From the NCBI GenBank assembly GCA_039654915.1, contig CM077595.1:84485501-84549500 (forward strand): 64,000 nt of DNA, read 5' to 3'. The stretch is from Aquilaria yunnanensis (Eukaryota > Streptophyta > Magnoliopsida > Malvales > Thymelaeaceae). The number at the start of each line of letters is the position of its first letter. Position 1 is the stretch's first letter. Shown here one piece after another: positions 1-10,957 of this stretch. The position numbers and the translations under genes are program-made. The notes beneath the pieces are model-generated. The model saw only the letters and a program-made list of their open reading frames with translations, had not been told where the DNA came from and searched no databases.

Positions 1-275
1 TCATCGTTCTTCCTATAGGGCCTATCCTCTGCCTTCTGCACGAGGAAGTAGGACTAGCAATAAATTCTCCTGATTTGCCCTCTTTGACAAGCTATTCAAT
101 GAAATTATGTAAGTCCTTAATGTCATGGCTTTTATCCTTGTGGTAACAGCAGTAATTCTTGTCACGAGTCATCTTTGAGTGTAAGGGCCAGGCTACTTGG
201 TCACCATGTTTTGCCTATCAAAGGCATATAAAATATTGTTCCTTGAATCCTGCAAAAAATTCATAGGCTTTTAGT

Positions 276-1124
276 TAAGGGTGAAAGTATAACCCGTAAC
301 CTGGTTACCAACTAGAACCCGACCTAAAAAAGTTAGTTTCAGGTTGGTTTTTATGGTAAAATCAATGAAAAACAACTTGACCCACATGTAGTGTATTAAA
401 CTTTGGTTAATTCAGCCTTCAACTTGACTAACCCAAATTTGTTCTCCCTAACCTTACTCTACACTAGATCATTAACCTAGCCCAACCCAATTACTAGACC
501 TATTAGCCACTATCTTCTTAACCCTAAATCTACAAAATATAAACAACACACATGCACAACACACATCCTCATCGTTGGCCCCATCCTTCATCTTCTACAT
601 TTCATTTCTTCATGGACACCAAACCATTCCACTGCAAAAAACTACTCAGACATTAAATCAGCCTCCTTTATCTTTAAATTGCCGCCCTTCCCTTCCACAA
701 ACTGGCCAGATCAACTCGTGTCAAGTTACCATAACTTTGAAGAGCTGCACAATGGAGGGGTGGTAAACATGGCAAAAATGGCGATTTTGTGTTTAATCAA
801 AGCTCAAATTTGGGTATTGCGACTGGGAAAATGAGGAAGATCAAAGGAGAGGAAGATCATTGGAAAGATCTTGCTTTTGTTTTTTTTTACAAAATTTGTC
901 TATTCTTTAAAGACTATTTTTTGTTTTTTTTTTTTCCGTTTTGGTTCCAAACACACCACCAAATTGAACAATTGGGAAGGCCAGATTTAATTTTCTTGAA
1001 CCTGATCTATTCAGGTTCTGGTCAAATCAGCTCAGGTTTAGTTTACCGCTAACAGAAAAGAGTATGAACATTTCGTGTCAGGTTTCGACCCAAACCTAAA
1101 ATTTTAGCTCGACTTTCACCTCTA
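276..1124. mobile_element. Probable small insertion with short inverted ends (hAT-like?)
   Basis: The ends read taagggtgaaagt on the left and its near inverse actttcacctcta on the right (11 of 13 positions pair). The segment interrupts the gypsy gag relic and has no coding similarity I recognise. No clear 8-bp target duplication is visible, so the family is uncertain. Confidence 0.3.
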
Positions 1125-2015
1125 CCACCAGTCCCCAACCCCTTTTATTGTTGGGGGTTCATTGTTCATTGACTTTTGTTGCTACTCCTTCTAGACCGTC
1201 TTTTGGGAGTCTGGTTTGTTGAACTCCTTTGCATGCATGTAAAGGGTCGCTCGGTCCAAAACTTCCTCAATATTTCAAACATGATTCTCATATAGATCGC
1301 TCACCAACCTTGAGTTCTATAGTCATCCATGCATTTTGGTGAATTGATGACCTTCAAGAAAGAGATCTGCACTTAGCCCACTTGTGCATTAAACCTTTTG
1401 ATGTAACCCCTCAAGGACTCCTCCTTCCTATACATTATCTTAAAAGGTAGGCCGTTGTTTTGGGAATACGACAACTCCCAAGGTAATGCCATAAAAAGTA
1501 TAAGACAAATCCTGCTATGACTAAAATTGATGACCCATGTTCAACCCAAACTAGCTTACAATGGCCCCCGTCAACATAGAACTAAAGACATCTGTATATA
1601 ACTACATCCATAGCCCTCTTCGACTCTATGGACAAGTTGTAGTTTTGCAAGCAGTTGTTGGGGTCAATAAGCCCATCATACAAATCTAGCTTTGACTTTC
1701 TAAATCCTTCAATGCGTTGTTAATCTCCTCCGTAAATGGTTACAACCACGTGTAATTTATGTCCATGACCTGCTGGGGAATGTCACTCAGGAAAAAGTCG
1801 ACAACCTTCAAATGTTCTTCTATTTAGTATAACTTCTTAAAAGCTATGTTTATATTGCTTAGTTCTCGCCCTTTTGAACAGACCGTGAACCCCCTGGCAA
1901 ATCCCTTAGAGGGGGCTTGTTGCCTCAAGGGGCGAGGTAACTCTCAACTGCCTCTTTTTCCTGCGAAATCACACTTCTGATCTTTTGTTAGATGGTAGCT
2001 TTAAGCCTTTCAAAT

Positions 2016-2425
2016 AAGTCGTGTTCGACTCAGGCTTGGGCTTGAGCTTGACAAGCTTAGAAAATGGGGCTTAAAGCTTAGCTCAAAAAAGTTTTGGCTT
2101 GACTTAGTGACACAATAGTCTTGAAGCTTGATTCAAGGTTTAAGTTTGATTCAAGCTTGATTAAAGGTTCAAGCTCAATCTAAGAAATAAAAATTAAAAA
2201 TTTAAGATTTAGGTATATTAAAAATAAAATTAATTAAGTTTTTATATTAAAAAATATTATACTCAATAAGAGTTCAAGCCGAATAGTACTAGGCTCGAAG
2301 CTTAGCTTGTTAGGAGTTTGAACTTAAAATGAAGCTTGAAACTCGTTAGGTTGGACTTAATAATAAAAAAATTGAGCTCGAACTCAAACTGTTTAATAAA
2401 AGACTCAACTCATTTTCACCCCTAC
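2016..2425. mobile_element. Fragment of a short hAT-type element
   Basis: The right end, ctcattttcacccctac, is the inverse of the common plant ending TAGGGGTGAAAATGAG. The body is rich in gagcttgaac-type motifs seen in such non-autonomous elements. A matching left end was not found, so it is probably truncated. It sits inside the gag relic. Confidence 0.35.
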
Positions 2426-2529
2426 TTCACACGGCCTCTACCTGTCTAGGGAGACTCTGCCCTTCATCAACGATGTTGCCTTCCTCAAAGTGATCCTAGT
2501 TACATTGGTGTCTCCACCATATCATGCTC

Positions 2530-3060
2530 ACAGATGGAGTCAAAATTGATAGTAAAACAAACCAAACCTCATTGTGTTGGCCTGAGCAAAGCAAGATTGG
2601 TACGTCCCCAACCAAAAACAGACTTGACCTTTTTGTGCTAGTTTGAGTAAACCAGGATCAATATTCCTACAATGAAAAACAACATCAAAGACCCAGAGTG
2701 TGTCTCTGAAAAAATCCTCCTACAATGAAATTAGATTTTCAAACTGTGAGTAATCAAGTAGCTATGGAAGGAGGGTATTTCGTAAGTACCTTAGGTGTGC
2801 TATGAGAGGGGCCTCCTTTGACGGGCATCAGAGTTGACCACGGCTCTCTAGGAGTGTAATTAATGTGGGATAAGGGATTCCATTTATTTTAGAGATCCTC
2901 TCTTATTACCTCATTTTGATTATGATTCTTTTCTGATTAGATCCAAACCCAGTTGGTCTTGATGTGAATCGGGTCCAAGCGCTGGGCTCTAACTTGTCAC
3001 GTCCAATATGGTATAACCTAAATTTGCTTATATGAATTTCAGTCAACCTGCCAGCCACTC
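2530..3060. other. Unrecognised, possibly LTR-derived sequence
   Basis: There is no open frame of interest. Composition and position, next to the apparent start of the minus-strand gag relic, would fit the LTR and leader of that element, but I found no second LTR copy in the window to prove it. Confidence 0.25.
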
Positions 3061-4235
3061 CTATAGAACATTGTTGGGACTCGCATTGGCAAAATGATGA
3101 GTAGTAGTCACATTTGTATCAACGGGTTTTCTTTTCCTCTTTCAAGCAATCAACAACGATATCAAACTATGAAGCGGCCGTTGAGATTTACTTCGCTAAT
3201 CCTTTACCAATGCCAACAAATAAAGCCTTGTACATCTAGTGATACAGCTTTTTCATATATCACAATATAAAAACCAGTATGGACTTACCTTCGCATAATA
3301 GCCTCATTTCCGTTTTCCCTGGAATTGCTAAAATGAAATACATTCAATTTGCAACAATTTTCCATACAAAAATGTTGGGTGTGGCTACAAGTAATGACCA
3401 AATTTCTATCAACAGGCTGTTATTTTCTTTTGAGCAACCAGCTAAAATATCAAACTAGGAATCAACTGTCACAGTTTACTTTGCAAATCCCTTACCAATA
3501 CCAACAAGTACTGCCTTATACATGTAGTGAAACAGCTTTTTCATAGATCACTACTAAGAACTAGGTCGGACTTACACTTCACATATCAGTCTCATTTTCC
3601 TTTTTCCAGAACTGCCACTATGAATTGCTATCAATCTGCAACCATTTTTATCGTAAAACTACAAAATGTTCTATTGTTACAAGAAGTAATCAGATTTCTG
3701 TCAATGGGTGTTTTTCTTTTCTTTTCAAGCAACTAGCAATGATACCAAACTGTGAATCAACTGCTGAAATTTACTCTGTAAGACCCTTACCAATGCTAAC
3801 GAGTAAATCCATGATGACATAGTGATACAGCTTTTTCAAAGATCACGAGTAAGTACTAGGATGGACTTAAGCACAAATAGTAGACTCATTTTCATCTTCC
3901 TAGAATAGCCAAAATAAATTGCATTCAATCTGCAATCATTTTTCACAGAACATTGCTGGGACTTGAAGGTGCATTAAGCTTTGTTGCAATTCAATTCTGC
4001 CAAAAGGAATGCATTTAACCTGCAACCATTTTTCACACAATATTACTTGGATTTGCAGGCAATCAAACAGCTCAGCTACAAGTACTAGTTAGATTTCTGT
4101 CAAAAGTTCTTCTTTTTCTTTTCAAGCAACTAGCAATGAAACCGAACTAGGAACCATCGGTTGGAATTTACTTTGTAAATCCCTTATTAATCCTTTTTCA
4201 GTTGGAATTTACTTTGTATAGCTTTTTCATAAGTA
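3060..4235. repeat. Tandem repeat, about 290-bp unit, three copies plus a remnant
   Basis: The motif cagctttttca recurs at 3245, 3533 and 3828, giving spacings of 288 and 295, and a degraded copy follows near 4221. Other blocks (accatttttc, atcaaactatgaa/aactaggaatca, ggacttac) recur in the same order. Copies are clearly diverged with few indels. On the minus strand each of the three copies carries a 23-codon frame of identical length (see 3476-3544). No known repeat family was recognised. Confidence 0.8.
3476..3544 (-). other. Possible 22-residue micro-ORF, best copy of three
   Basis: The minus-strand frame begins MKKLFHYMYK and ends GKGFAK before TAA. The homologous positions in the other repeat copies are 3188-3256 (same length, but one codon is TAG) and 3771-3839 (same length, start codon ATG changed to TTG). 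All three end at TAA with no indel. Between the first two copies, seven of ten differences fall at third codon positions. The peptide is basic and hydrophobic and was not recognised. It may be a decayed exon or chance; there is no evidence of translation. Confidence 0.25.
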
Positions 4236-4627
4236 GCCTTCTCATGAGGTTCGGGAGCCATTCAGAAAAAACAAAAGCCAAGGTATACATCAACTTAGTA
4301 TTGCATAAATCCAATATGAAATGCTAATTCTCTTTGCACCTCATCACGTTTATGATCATGTGTCATATTCATTTTTGGGTATGAACCTGATTTCGTTATG
4401 GATCATCTTGAATTTCTGTACTCTCTGTATTCTCTTTAAACCAAGGTAGACAACCAGTACCATGTTATACTAGCAAGTAGTACTGCTTCTAAGAATCAAA
4501 TATTAGCAGTCTCAAAAGGGAACTTAAAATAAGTCGTAATAGATAATATGCGCATACAAAGAACCTCATCTCATACACAAGCAACAATCTGTCCATGAAG
4601 CAACCAGTAGCCTTCATCAGACCATTG

Positions 4628-5165
4628 CTACTACCAGGAATCACATTGTAACGTCCAGTAGTACTGTTGCTACGAATCATCTTTAAATTTGACCAGTAGC
4701 TTATGACTGCTAGGAATTGCAGTTCAATGCAACCAGCAGCCCTGCTTCATGTGATCATTACTACTACTAGGAATCACATTGTAATGTGACCAGTAGTACT
4801 GCTACTAGGAATCATCTTTAAATTTGACCAGTAGCCTTATGACTGCTAGGAATTGCAGTTCAATGCAACCAGCAGCCCTCCTTCATGTGATCATTACTAC
4901 TACTAGGAATCACATTGTAATGTGAGCAGTAGTACTGCTACTAGGAATCAAGTTTAAATTTGACCAGTAGCCCTTATCAATGCTAGGAATTGCACTTCAA
5001 TGCAACCAGCAGCCGGGCTTAATGTGACCACCACCACTACTAGGAATCACATGGTCATGTGACCAGCAGCCATTTCTAAACGTACACATAAAAACAAGCC
5101 CAAGTAGAGATTTAGGTGAGACCACAGCTAGGAATCATGTGCTAGCGTTTAAGTGCCCAGCAGCT
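4628..5165. repeat. Tandem array of hairpins, 135-bp higher-order unit
   Basis: The motif tttaaatttgacc recurs at 4682, 4817 and 4953 (spacing 135 and 136). Each unit contains three small stem-loops of about 33 nt. Each has an outer stem of the CTACT/AGTAG type, a GG/CC pair with a bulged A, and an inner stem. Stem sequences vary between hairpins but pairing is kept: outer CTACT/AGTAG or CTGCT/AGCAG; inner TCACATT/AATGTGA, TTGCA/TGCAA or TCACATG/CATGTGA. About eleven hairpins can be followed, degenerating at both ends. No known RNA family was recognised. Confidence 0.75.
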
Positions 5166-5179
5166 TTCTCAAAAATGGA

Positions 5180-5444
5180 CCCATAAAATATAAGCCGAGG
5201 TAGATATTTAAGCAAATAAAACGGAACCAACAATCTTACAAATCCTCTTCACCACTGTTTCATCTGTATGCTTTTTAACGTGGTGATCTTTTCCAAAATC
5301 ACTAACCAAGAAACCGAGGCAGCAAATTACCACCAAATAACTGAATGTTCCGTATCTCTTGTGCAAAGGGGCATTAACCTAGGCAACCCAGTTGATTTTC
5401 AGAGAAGGGGCACTCCCAATCAATAAAACACAAAGTTGAGAGCC
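5180..5444. other. Nothing recognised
   Basis: AT-rich unique-looking sequence between two repeat families, without a meaningful frame. Confidence 0.3.
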
Positions 5445-5965
5445 AACCAGAGAATTACCAAAAAAAGAACCAATGCAGAATACTTGTGAAATTTGGATTT
5501 CTCCAAAGAGCCGAACCTTTGTGGAAATCTCAAACTAGAAAACCAAGGTAACTAATCACTTGCAAAGATTCCAATATCAGCGTTTTTTTTTTTTTTTTGT
5601 TTAAGCACCCACCAGAAAAAAAATCAAAGGTTGTCGAAATCATAAATTCAAGAGACCCAAGAATCAAAACGAACCAATTCCGAATCATCATGTAAATAAC
5701 AGCTAAACAATGTACTTAGAATTACCAGAACGAACAATGCAGAATACTTGTGAAAATTAAGATTTCTTCGAAGATTCAACCCTTTATCCCAAATCGCAAA
5801 CTAGAAAACCAGGGCAACTAATCACCAACAAAGAAGCCAACACCCGTGAATTCTTTTGTTTAACCAACCACTGGAAAAAACATAGGTCGACAAAATCATA
5901 AATTCAAGTTATATGAATACAGAATACGACCCAGGAGTCAAAATGAAAAGATTCCAAATCATCAC
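5445..5965. repeat. Tandem duplication, about 264-bp unit, two copies
   Basis: The phrase gcagaatacttgtgaaa occurs at 5475 and again at 5739. Further shared blocks follow in order in both copies: a stretch ending aaactagaaaacca, then aatcataaattcaag, then a tcatca/tcacg-gataacag block. The copies are well diverged and the first contains a long T run near 5583. It lies between the hairpin array and the putative promoter. Confidence 0.7.
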
Positions 5966-6199
5966 GTAGATAACAGCCAATCGAGAGAGAACGTCGACGG
6001 GACGAGATAAATCTGCATAATTAACAATCGAGGACTCGAAGGGGCAAAATTCTTGCCAAATAGAAGAACATTGATTCAGAACCTCTATTGATTTCTTCAC
6101 CGGCCTTGCTTTACATCGCTTCACTACACCAACTATCGCTGATTGAAATATGCCTGGAATAAAAAAACCCCTAACGAAGGACAGAAGCGACCCTTTGTG

Positions 6200-6330
6200 C
6201 AATTTATAGCCGAAGATACGACCGTTTTGGATTTCAAATTCACATAAAATCAGGGTTTTCTCTGCGATATTTGGGCCTCATCTGTTGAGTGCCAGACTAG
6301 CCCAACAACTGCCTTAGCGGCCCATGAGTC
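6200..6330 (-). promoter_or_regulatory. Putative minus-strand promoter with TATA, telo-box-like and site II motifs
   Basis: Read on the minus strand, TGGGCT and GGCCCA (site II type), then AAACCCTGA (close to the plant telo box AAACCCTAA), precede TATAAAT at about 6208-6214. This combination is typical of plant genes for ribosome components and small nucleolar RNAs. Downstream on this strand lie the 264-bp, 135-bp and 290-bp repeat families. No convincing long protein frame follows, so a noncoding transcript is possible. The motifs are short and could be chance. Confidence 0.4.
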
Positions 6331-6339
6331 ATAAATTAG

Positions 6340-7911
6340 ATTTTTTTTCTTTTGAAGGAAAAATTGCATTTTTTTTTCTTTCGGGGGGTGTAACTTCCTT
6401 GATCGGGTAGGAACTAACTAATTATTCCACTTACGTGGATTTATATGGCTTAACAAAAGTATTTAGACGGAGTTTGATCACTCAGTTGTTGTCCTATAAC
6501 TTGAAACTTAAAAAATTAGATGTATTTAGATAAATTATTTAAAAAATAAAAATCTTAGATAAACCCTCAAATATTAAAGTGGTTTAATTGAAGCCCAATT
6601 TAAAAGAAAATTTCATGTTTGATAAAATTAGTTTAATGGCCTGTCTCCATAACAATAGCCAAAACCTAAAAAGCTCAAGAAAAAAAAAAAGACATATAAT
6701 TTATCTCACAGATTTCTTTGTGATACTTTTAAGGAAAAACAAATTTCTTATCTATAAAAGACTGTATATAGTTTCTGGGGTAAATTTTGCATATAGACGC
6801 CGATCTTTAGTTGTTATTTCGTTTTAATCCTCAAGTTATTAACAACTACCTTTTTCATTTTTTTATTTTTTTTATTTTTGTAATTATATATCTTCGAACG
6901 TACAGTTTAATTAACTAATTTCCTTTGTGTAAATTATTTCCACGAAAGAAACTAAAAGTTTTTCTCAGTGGGTGCATCCATCTGCTAAGTTAATATCTCA
7001 TTCAGAAAAATGAATTACTTTTATTTTTATTTCTTTAGAATGTATAAAACTAATGTTAATGTTTTTTATTTATCTTTTTCCTTTATCCAACCCTAAAAAA
7101 AATAGTGCATATTTACTTTACCCAAAATATGTTTTAAATTTTATTTTAAATTTTTTAAAGTATAAAATTTCAATACCTTTAAATAATCATCTACATCCAT
7201 ATAATAAAGTACAAGAAGAGCAGGAGGTTGTGACAAGTGTCCTTAAAATGGTGCAGGTTTAGTTCCTAAAGTTTCTAGTTTTGCAATTTGGGTAAGTGGA
7301 CCATTGTTGGATTGGTGACACAAGATACGAAAAAATTGTCTCCTAGGGTGATTATTTTCCACTTTATTTTGTTGTATGAGTTCTTGGGTGTTAATATTAT
7401 AGATTTGGAGCTTATATTTATCGCAGTTGTCCATTATAGCATTGGCAGCTTGTGGTTTTGTATGGATATAACTGTGGTGAGGAAAATTTGGGAAAGTAAT
7501 TAATGAGATATTTTAAATGTGTTTATTGGTTTAATTCAAATGAATGCATTGATAAGTTCACTTGATTGCAGTTGAGGCTTCCATATATTTTTCAAATTGT
7601 ACAATTTACTAATATTTGCCCTCAACGAAGTGAGGGTGAGGGTCTCTTTGATAGTAAAACATGAAAGCACAAGAGGGAGGGGAAACAACTACACTTATCC
7701 TTTGGGATCAAATGCCTTTTTAGTCCTCAAATTCGTGGTTTTGTTTTGCTTTGACTATTGAAGTTCTAACCGTTGCAGGTATGCATGAGCTCAATGTGAG
7801 ACACTTGTCCTATAGTTAATGGGCTAAGCCTAATATAAGGATGGAGCATAGTTATTTGTTTTATGTGGACTCCAAAGTATTTCAAGGCCACAGTTAAATC
7901 CATTTAAAAGA
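6340..7911. other. AT-rich intergenic DNA
   Basis: No gene, RNA or element with matching ends was recognised. Frames here are short and of low complexity. Confidence 0.5.
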
Positions 7912-8264
7912 GGGTAAACTCTATCGATGGTCCCTAAACTATATTAAATGTTGCTTATTCATCCCTAAACTATCAAATGTTGCTTAATTTTTCCTAAACT
8001 ATGTGAAGTGTTTTTTAATCGTCATATTATCCATCACAGTCGTTAAGGATGGACAAAAAAATGATATGGCTGCCGAAATAGCAAAGAAAAATTACGTAGC
8101 TGCTAATGTGGCATCAATTTTTCATCTATTTTTAATGGTATGATAGACGACATGATGATTAAGCAACATTGCATATAGTTTATGGATGATTAAGCAACAT
8201 TTGATAGTTTAGGAACGAATAAGTAATATTAGATATAGTTTAGGGACAACCGGTGGAATACACA
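7912..8264. mobile_element. MITE with long inverted repeats (MULE-type appearance)
   Basis: About 100 bp at each end are inverted copies, containing the repeated phrases gtccctaaactat and aaatgttgcttaat. The central 130 bp or so are unique and noncoding. The repeat within the terminal repeat is typical of this class of plant MITE. Ends are approximate. Confidence 0.65.
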
Positions 8265-9288
8265 CACACACATACATAAAATGGTTATTTACCAAATCTA
8301 TCAACCAAAACCATACTCCTTTCCTTTACAGACAGAATAGACAATCGCATTTTAGCATTGTTTGGCAAAATGGGCAGACGCCCATTTTTTTTATCTTTTG
8401 GCCATATCAGATAGATGCCTTTTGCCTTTTGATATTTTCAAACAAATGAAAGGAATTTTCCAAAATTTGATGGGTAAAAAAAGCAAAAATTACAAATTAT
8501 GTGTATGTGTGTGTGTGTGTGTAAGCTTATTATAGTGGAGCATTGTTGTTTTAATTGCGCATTTTAGTTTGGTTTTATGTGAAAGAAAAGGCAGGTCAAA
8601 AAGGAAATGAATATTCATCGTTTGTATTAAGGCCAATAGCAGTCCTTAACATATTTTTTTCCGTTCCATTCATAAACCTACATATTTAAAACTTTCATAA
8701 CCTACTAGTGCATGGCTAGATGAGATGTGGAAGCTTAAGGCCATGCAACAACTCATTTCCATTGTTATATTGTCTTTCCAGGTTATGTGTAGAAAAGTTA
8801 TTACTTCTTTTATCAATTCGTTGCCACTTAATCGAGACTGTTGCCAAGAGAATATAAATTAGAGTAAAGTGATCTGCAAGAGCAATTGATTCAGTTTCAA
8901 AGTGAGCGTCTTGCTTTATTTGCTAATATGAATAAACTTGAAAAACATAGTGAGAATCTAGAAAATGAACTTAGAAAGGGGCGAGAAAACTTATCTAACT
9001 CTTTGGAAGTCATAGATGATATGAAAACCATACGAAGAACTTAGAAAATTATCTCAAGAAGTCTTTGTATTTTTTACCATTGAAATGTCAATTTGCATGC
9101 AGTTTCTTTAATTATTTTGGAAAGGAACTTAAAAATATATGTGGCAAAACACGAGCATCATTCTAGTTTTATATGAAAGATAATCATATTCTTCTAGTTT
9201 TATTAATTCTAAAACCAACTAGGCCAAAATTGTATGTTTATATTCTTGGTCCTAGTCTTAAAGATATAATAGTTCAATCCCAATCCTA
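8265..9288. other. Intergenic DNA with a possible coding relic
   Basis: A (TG)n run lies at 8505-8522. On the plus strand at about 8865-9043 a frame reads like a coiled coil (NMNKLEKHSENLENELRKG), then stops. It may be a fragment of a captured or retrotransposon gene; I do not recognise it. Confidence 0.3.
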
Positions 9289-9582
9289 TATGGTAAAATC
9301 CATCGCTAGTTCTTTAGCTTTTTCGATCTATCCTAAAATTGTCCATTTACTCAATTTGTGTCATCATAAAATCTTCGAACTTGTGATGTGCATCCCACTC
9401 GAGTCCCTTCTGTCAATTTTTTTATTATCTCGAATGAAAGTTAATGATGTGGCACTTCTGGATTAACATGACATTCTCTTTTATAATGAAAAATGACTAT
9501 ACTAAAAAAATATAAAAAAAAAACTTTAGACTAACATTGACACAAAGAAATACTTTTAGGGACTTAAATCATTAATTAACCC
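9289..9582 (+). mobile_element. MITE, copy A of a two-copy family
   Basis: About 290 bp that matches, in opposite orientation and along its whole length, the segment 15935-16268. Shared phrases include cctaaaat..tccat.tactcaat and gactaa.attgacacaaa. The copies are diverged but collinear. Confidence 0.6.
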
Positions 9583-9782
9583 TAATTTATCATCTTCCCA
9601 AAATTTTCTCTGCTAAAAAATAAAAACAAATGCCAATTGTAGGATTATAAAAAAAAATGCCGATCATAGGTAAATCTTCTTGGCAGCGCCGAAAAATCTT
9701 CAAGAACACATAATATGATCGAAAAGAGATTGATCGGAATGTCAAGATTGCATGGATTTGGGTCGATAGGGGATTGCAAGAA

Positions 9783-9917
9783 AAGGTCATGACAAGATAG
9801 GAACCCAATGTGTAGTTACTTCTTTATCAAGATAAGAACAAAACTTGAATATATGTATTGAAACTACATCAATGAAAATATATGAAGAAAATCATTTTTT
9901 CACTTGAAAAGCCTTCA
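9783..9917 (+). repeat. Left LTR of the Copia element, 5' truncated
   Basis: It matches the last 130 or so bases of the right LTR, including tatcaagataagaacaaaac and the shared end gccttca. The flanking sequence to the left does not resemble the start of the right LTR. Confidence 0.7.
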
Positions 9918-9927
9918 TGGTATCAGA
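9918..9927 (+). other. Primer-binding site
   Basis: The sequence tggtatcaga sits immediately after the LTR and is complementary to the 3' end of the plant initiator methionine tRNA, as in most Copia elements. Confidence 0.75.
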
Positions 9928-10057
9928 CTAGGATTACTCATTTACTTATTCAATAATCAAGAAACGTTAGTCCTATGGATCTACTTTTATAGCCTGACCT
10001 CCCAAGAATCCGTCCACTGAACTAATTGAATCCAACCTTGAAGATTGGACAACCAAA

Positions 10058-10888
10058 ATGGCTGAAGCCTTCAATAAAGCTCAAATTACCTTACCTACGC
10101 CAGAACCACCTACAGCACCAATTGGGGTCAGGTTGAATGACTATAATTACACGTTATGGTCCCAAGTTGTTGAGATGTATATCTCAGGCAAAGACAAGTT
10201 GGGCTACATAAATGAAGACATATCGAAACCCCCAAAGATTGACCCTTCATATCAAAAGTGGTGAACCGAGAATGTCATTATCAAAGGGTAGCTGATAAAC
10301 TCAATAGACCACCTTAGTGGGTAACTTCACCCATTTTCTAACTACTAAACAGGTATGAGATTCTATTGCTACTACATATTTTGATGAAAGTGATACATCT
10401 TAAGTATATGACATTCGTTATCGTGGAACTTGCACAAAGTAGGTTGGTGGACCTATTGAGAAATACTATTATGGCTTTCAAGGTTTGTGGCATGAAATAG
10501 ACTTTCGTCATCCTAACCCTATAAAATGTGTAGATGATATTAGGCAGTATAACTTAAACCTACAGGAGGAGAGAGTCTATATCTTCCTGGATGGATGGAT
10601 GATAGGCCAGACAAGATCTGTAGCAATGTGTTACAAATATAGCTATTTCCTATGGTTGAACAGGCATATGCTTCTATTAGACGAAAAGATATCCGACAGG
10701 TAGTGATGACCTCTAACATGAATATTTCTGCGAGAGCTGTTATGGCATCAAAAGGGGTCAAGATAGGAAGAAAGCCTAATGCACCATCTAAACCTAAAGG
10801 TCAGATGGGTGTTGGAAAGTGCACACACCGTGGTGGTGCAAAACACACTGATGATGACTGTTTCCAGCTAATTAGGTATCCTAACTAA
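10058..10888 (+). pseudogene. Copia Gag relic
   Basis: The first frame (from MAEAF) has the LNDYNYTLWSQVVEMYISG pattern of UBN2-type Copia Gag and ends early at a stop near 10262. Later frames continue the protein out of phase. The zinc knuckle near 10820-10888 reads CTHRGGAKHTDDDCFQL, in which the usual second knuckle cysteine is replaced by arginine. Gag would package the RNA; this copy cannot be translated whole. Confidence 0.7.
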
Positions 10889-10957
10889 TGAGATAAGTAC
10901 CAAGCTTGGAAAAAGTGTGAATGTGCTAGTGCATCTGAAAGCATTGGATATGCAACT

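Larger units (their letters stand above)
1..2530 (-). mobile_element. Decayed Ty3/gypsy retrotransposon gag region
   Basis: Read on the minus strand, several islands resemble plant gypsy Gag. About 95-190 encodes a knuckle-like stretch with the pattern YCCYHKDKSHDIKDL. About 1400-1480 encodes KEESLRGYIKRFNAQVG, matching the family's E-S-L-R-x-Y-x-x-R-F block. About 1600-1720 encodes LDLYDGLIDPNNCLQNYN, matching the Y-D-G-x-x-D-P block. Stops and frameshifts interrupt every frame, so no protein can be made. Two later insertions appear to split it (about 276-1124 and 2016-2425). Assignment to gypsy rests on these short motifs; no protease or reverse transcriptase is in the window, and the element probably continues beyond the left edge. 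Confidence 0.55.

Noticed and set aside
3760..3800. Ten-base match (TGTAAGACCC) to the TAS3 trans-acting siRNA core
   Set aside because: Too short, on the plus strand of one copy only, with no miR390 sites seen.
4628..5075. Regular repeats resembling a CRISPR array
   Set aside because: Plant nuclear DNA; the intervening sequence is itself repeated rather than unique spacers, and no cas genes are present.
5445..5965. Box C/D snoRNA cluster
   Set aside because: TGATGA motifs occur on the minus strand in both 264-bp copies, but no CTGA box D at suitable distance and no terminal stem was found.
5909..6202. 97-codon minus-strand frame next to the promoter motifs
   Set aside because: It begins at TTG rather than ATG, has no recognisable domain and runs into the 264-bp repeat; probably chance.
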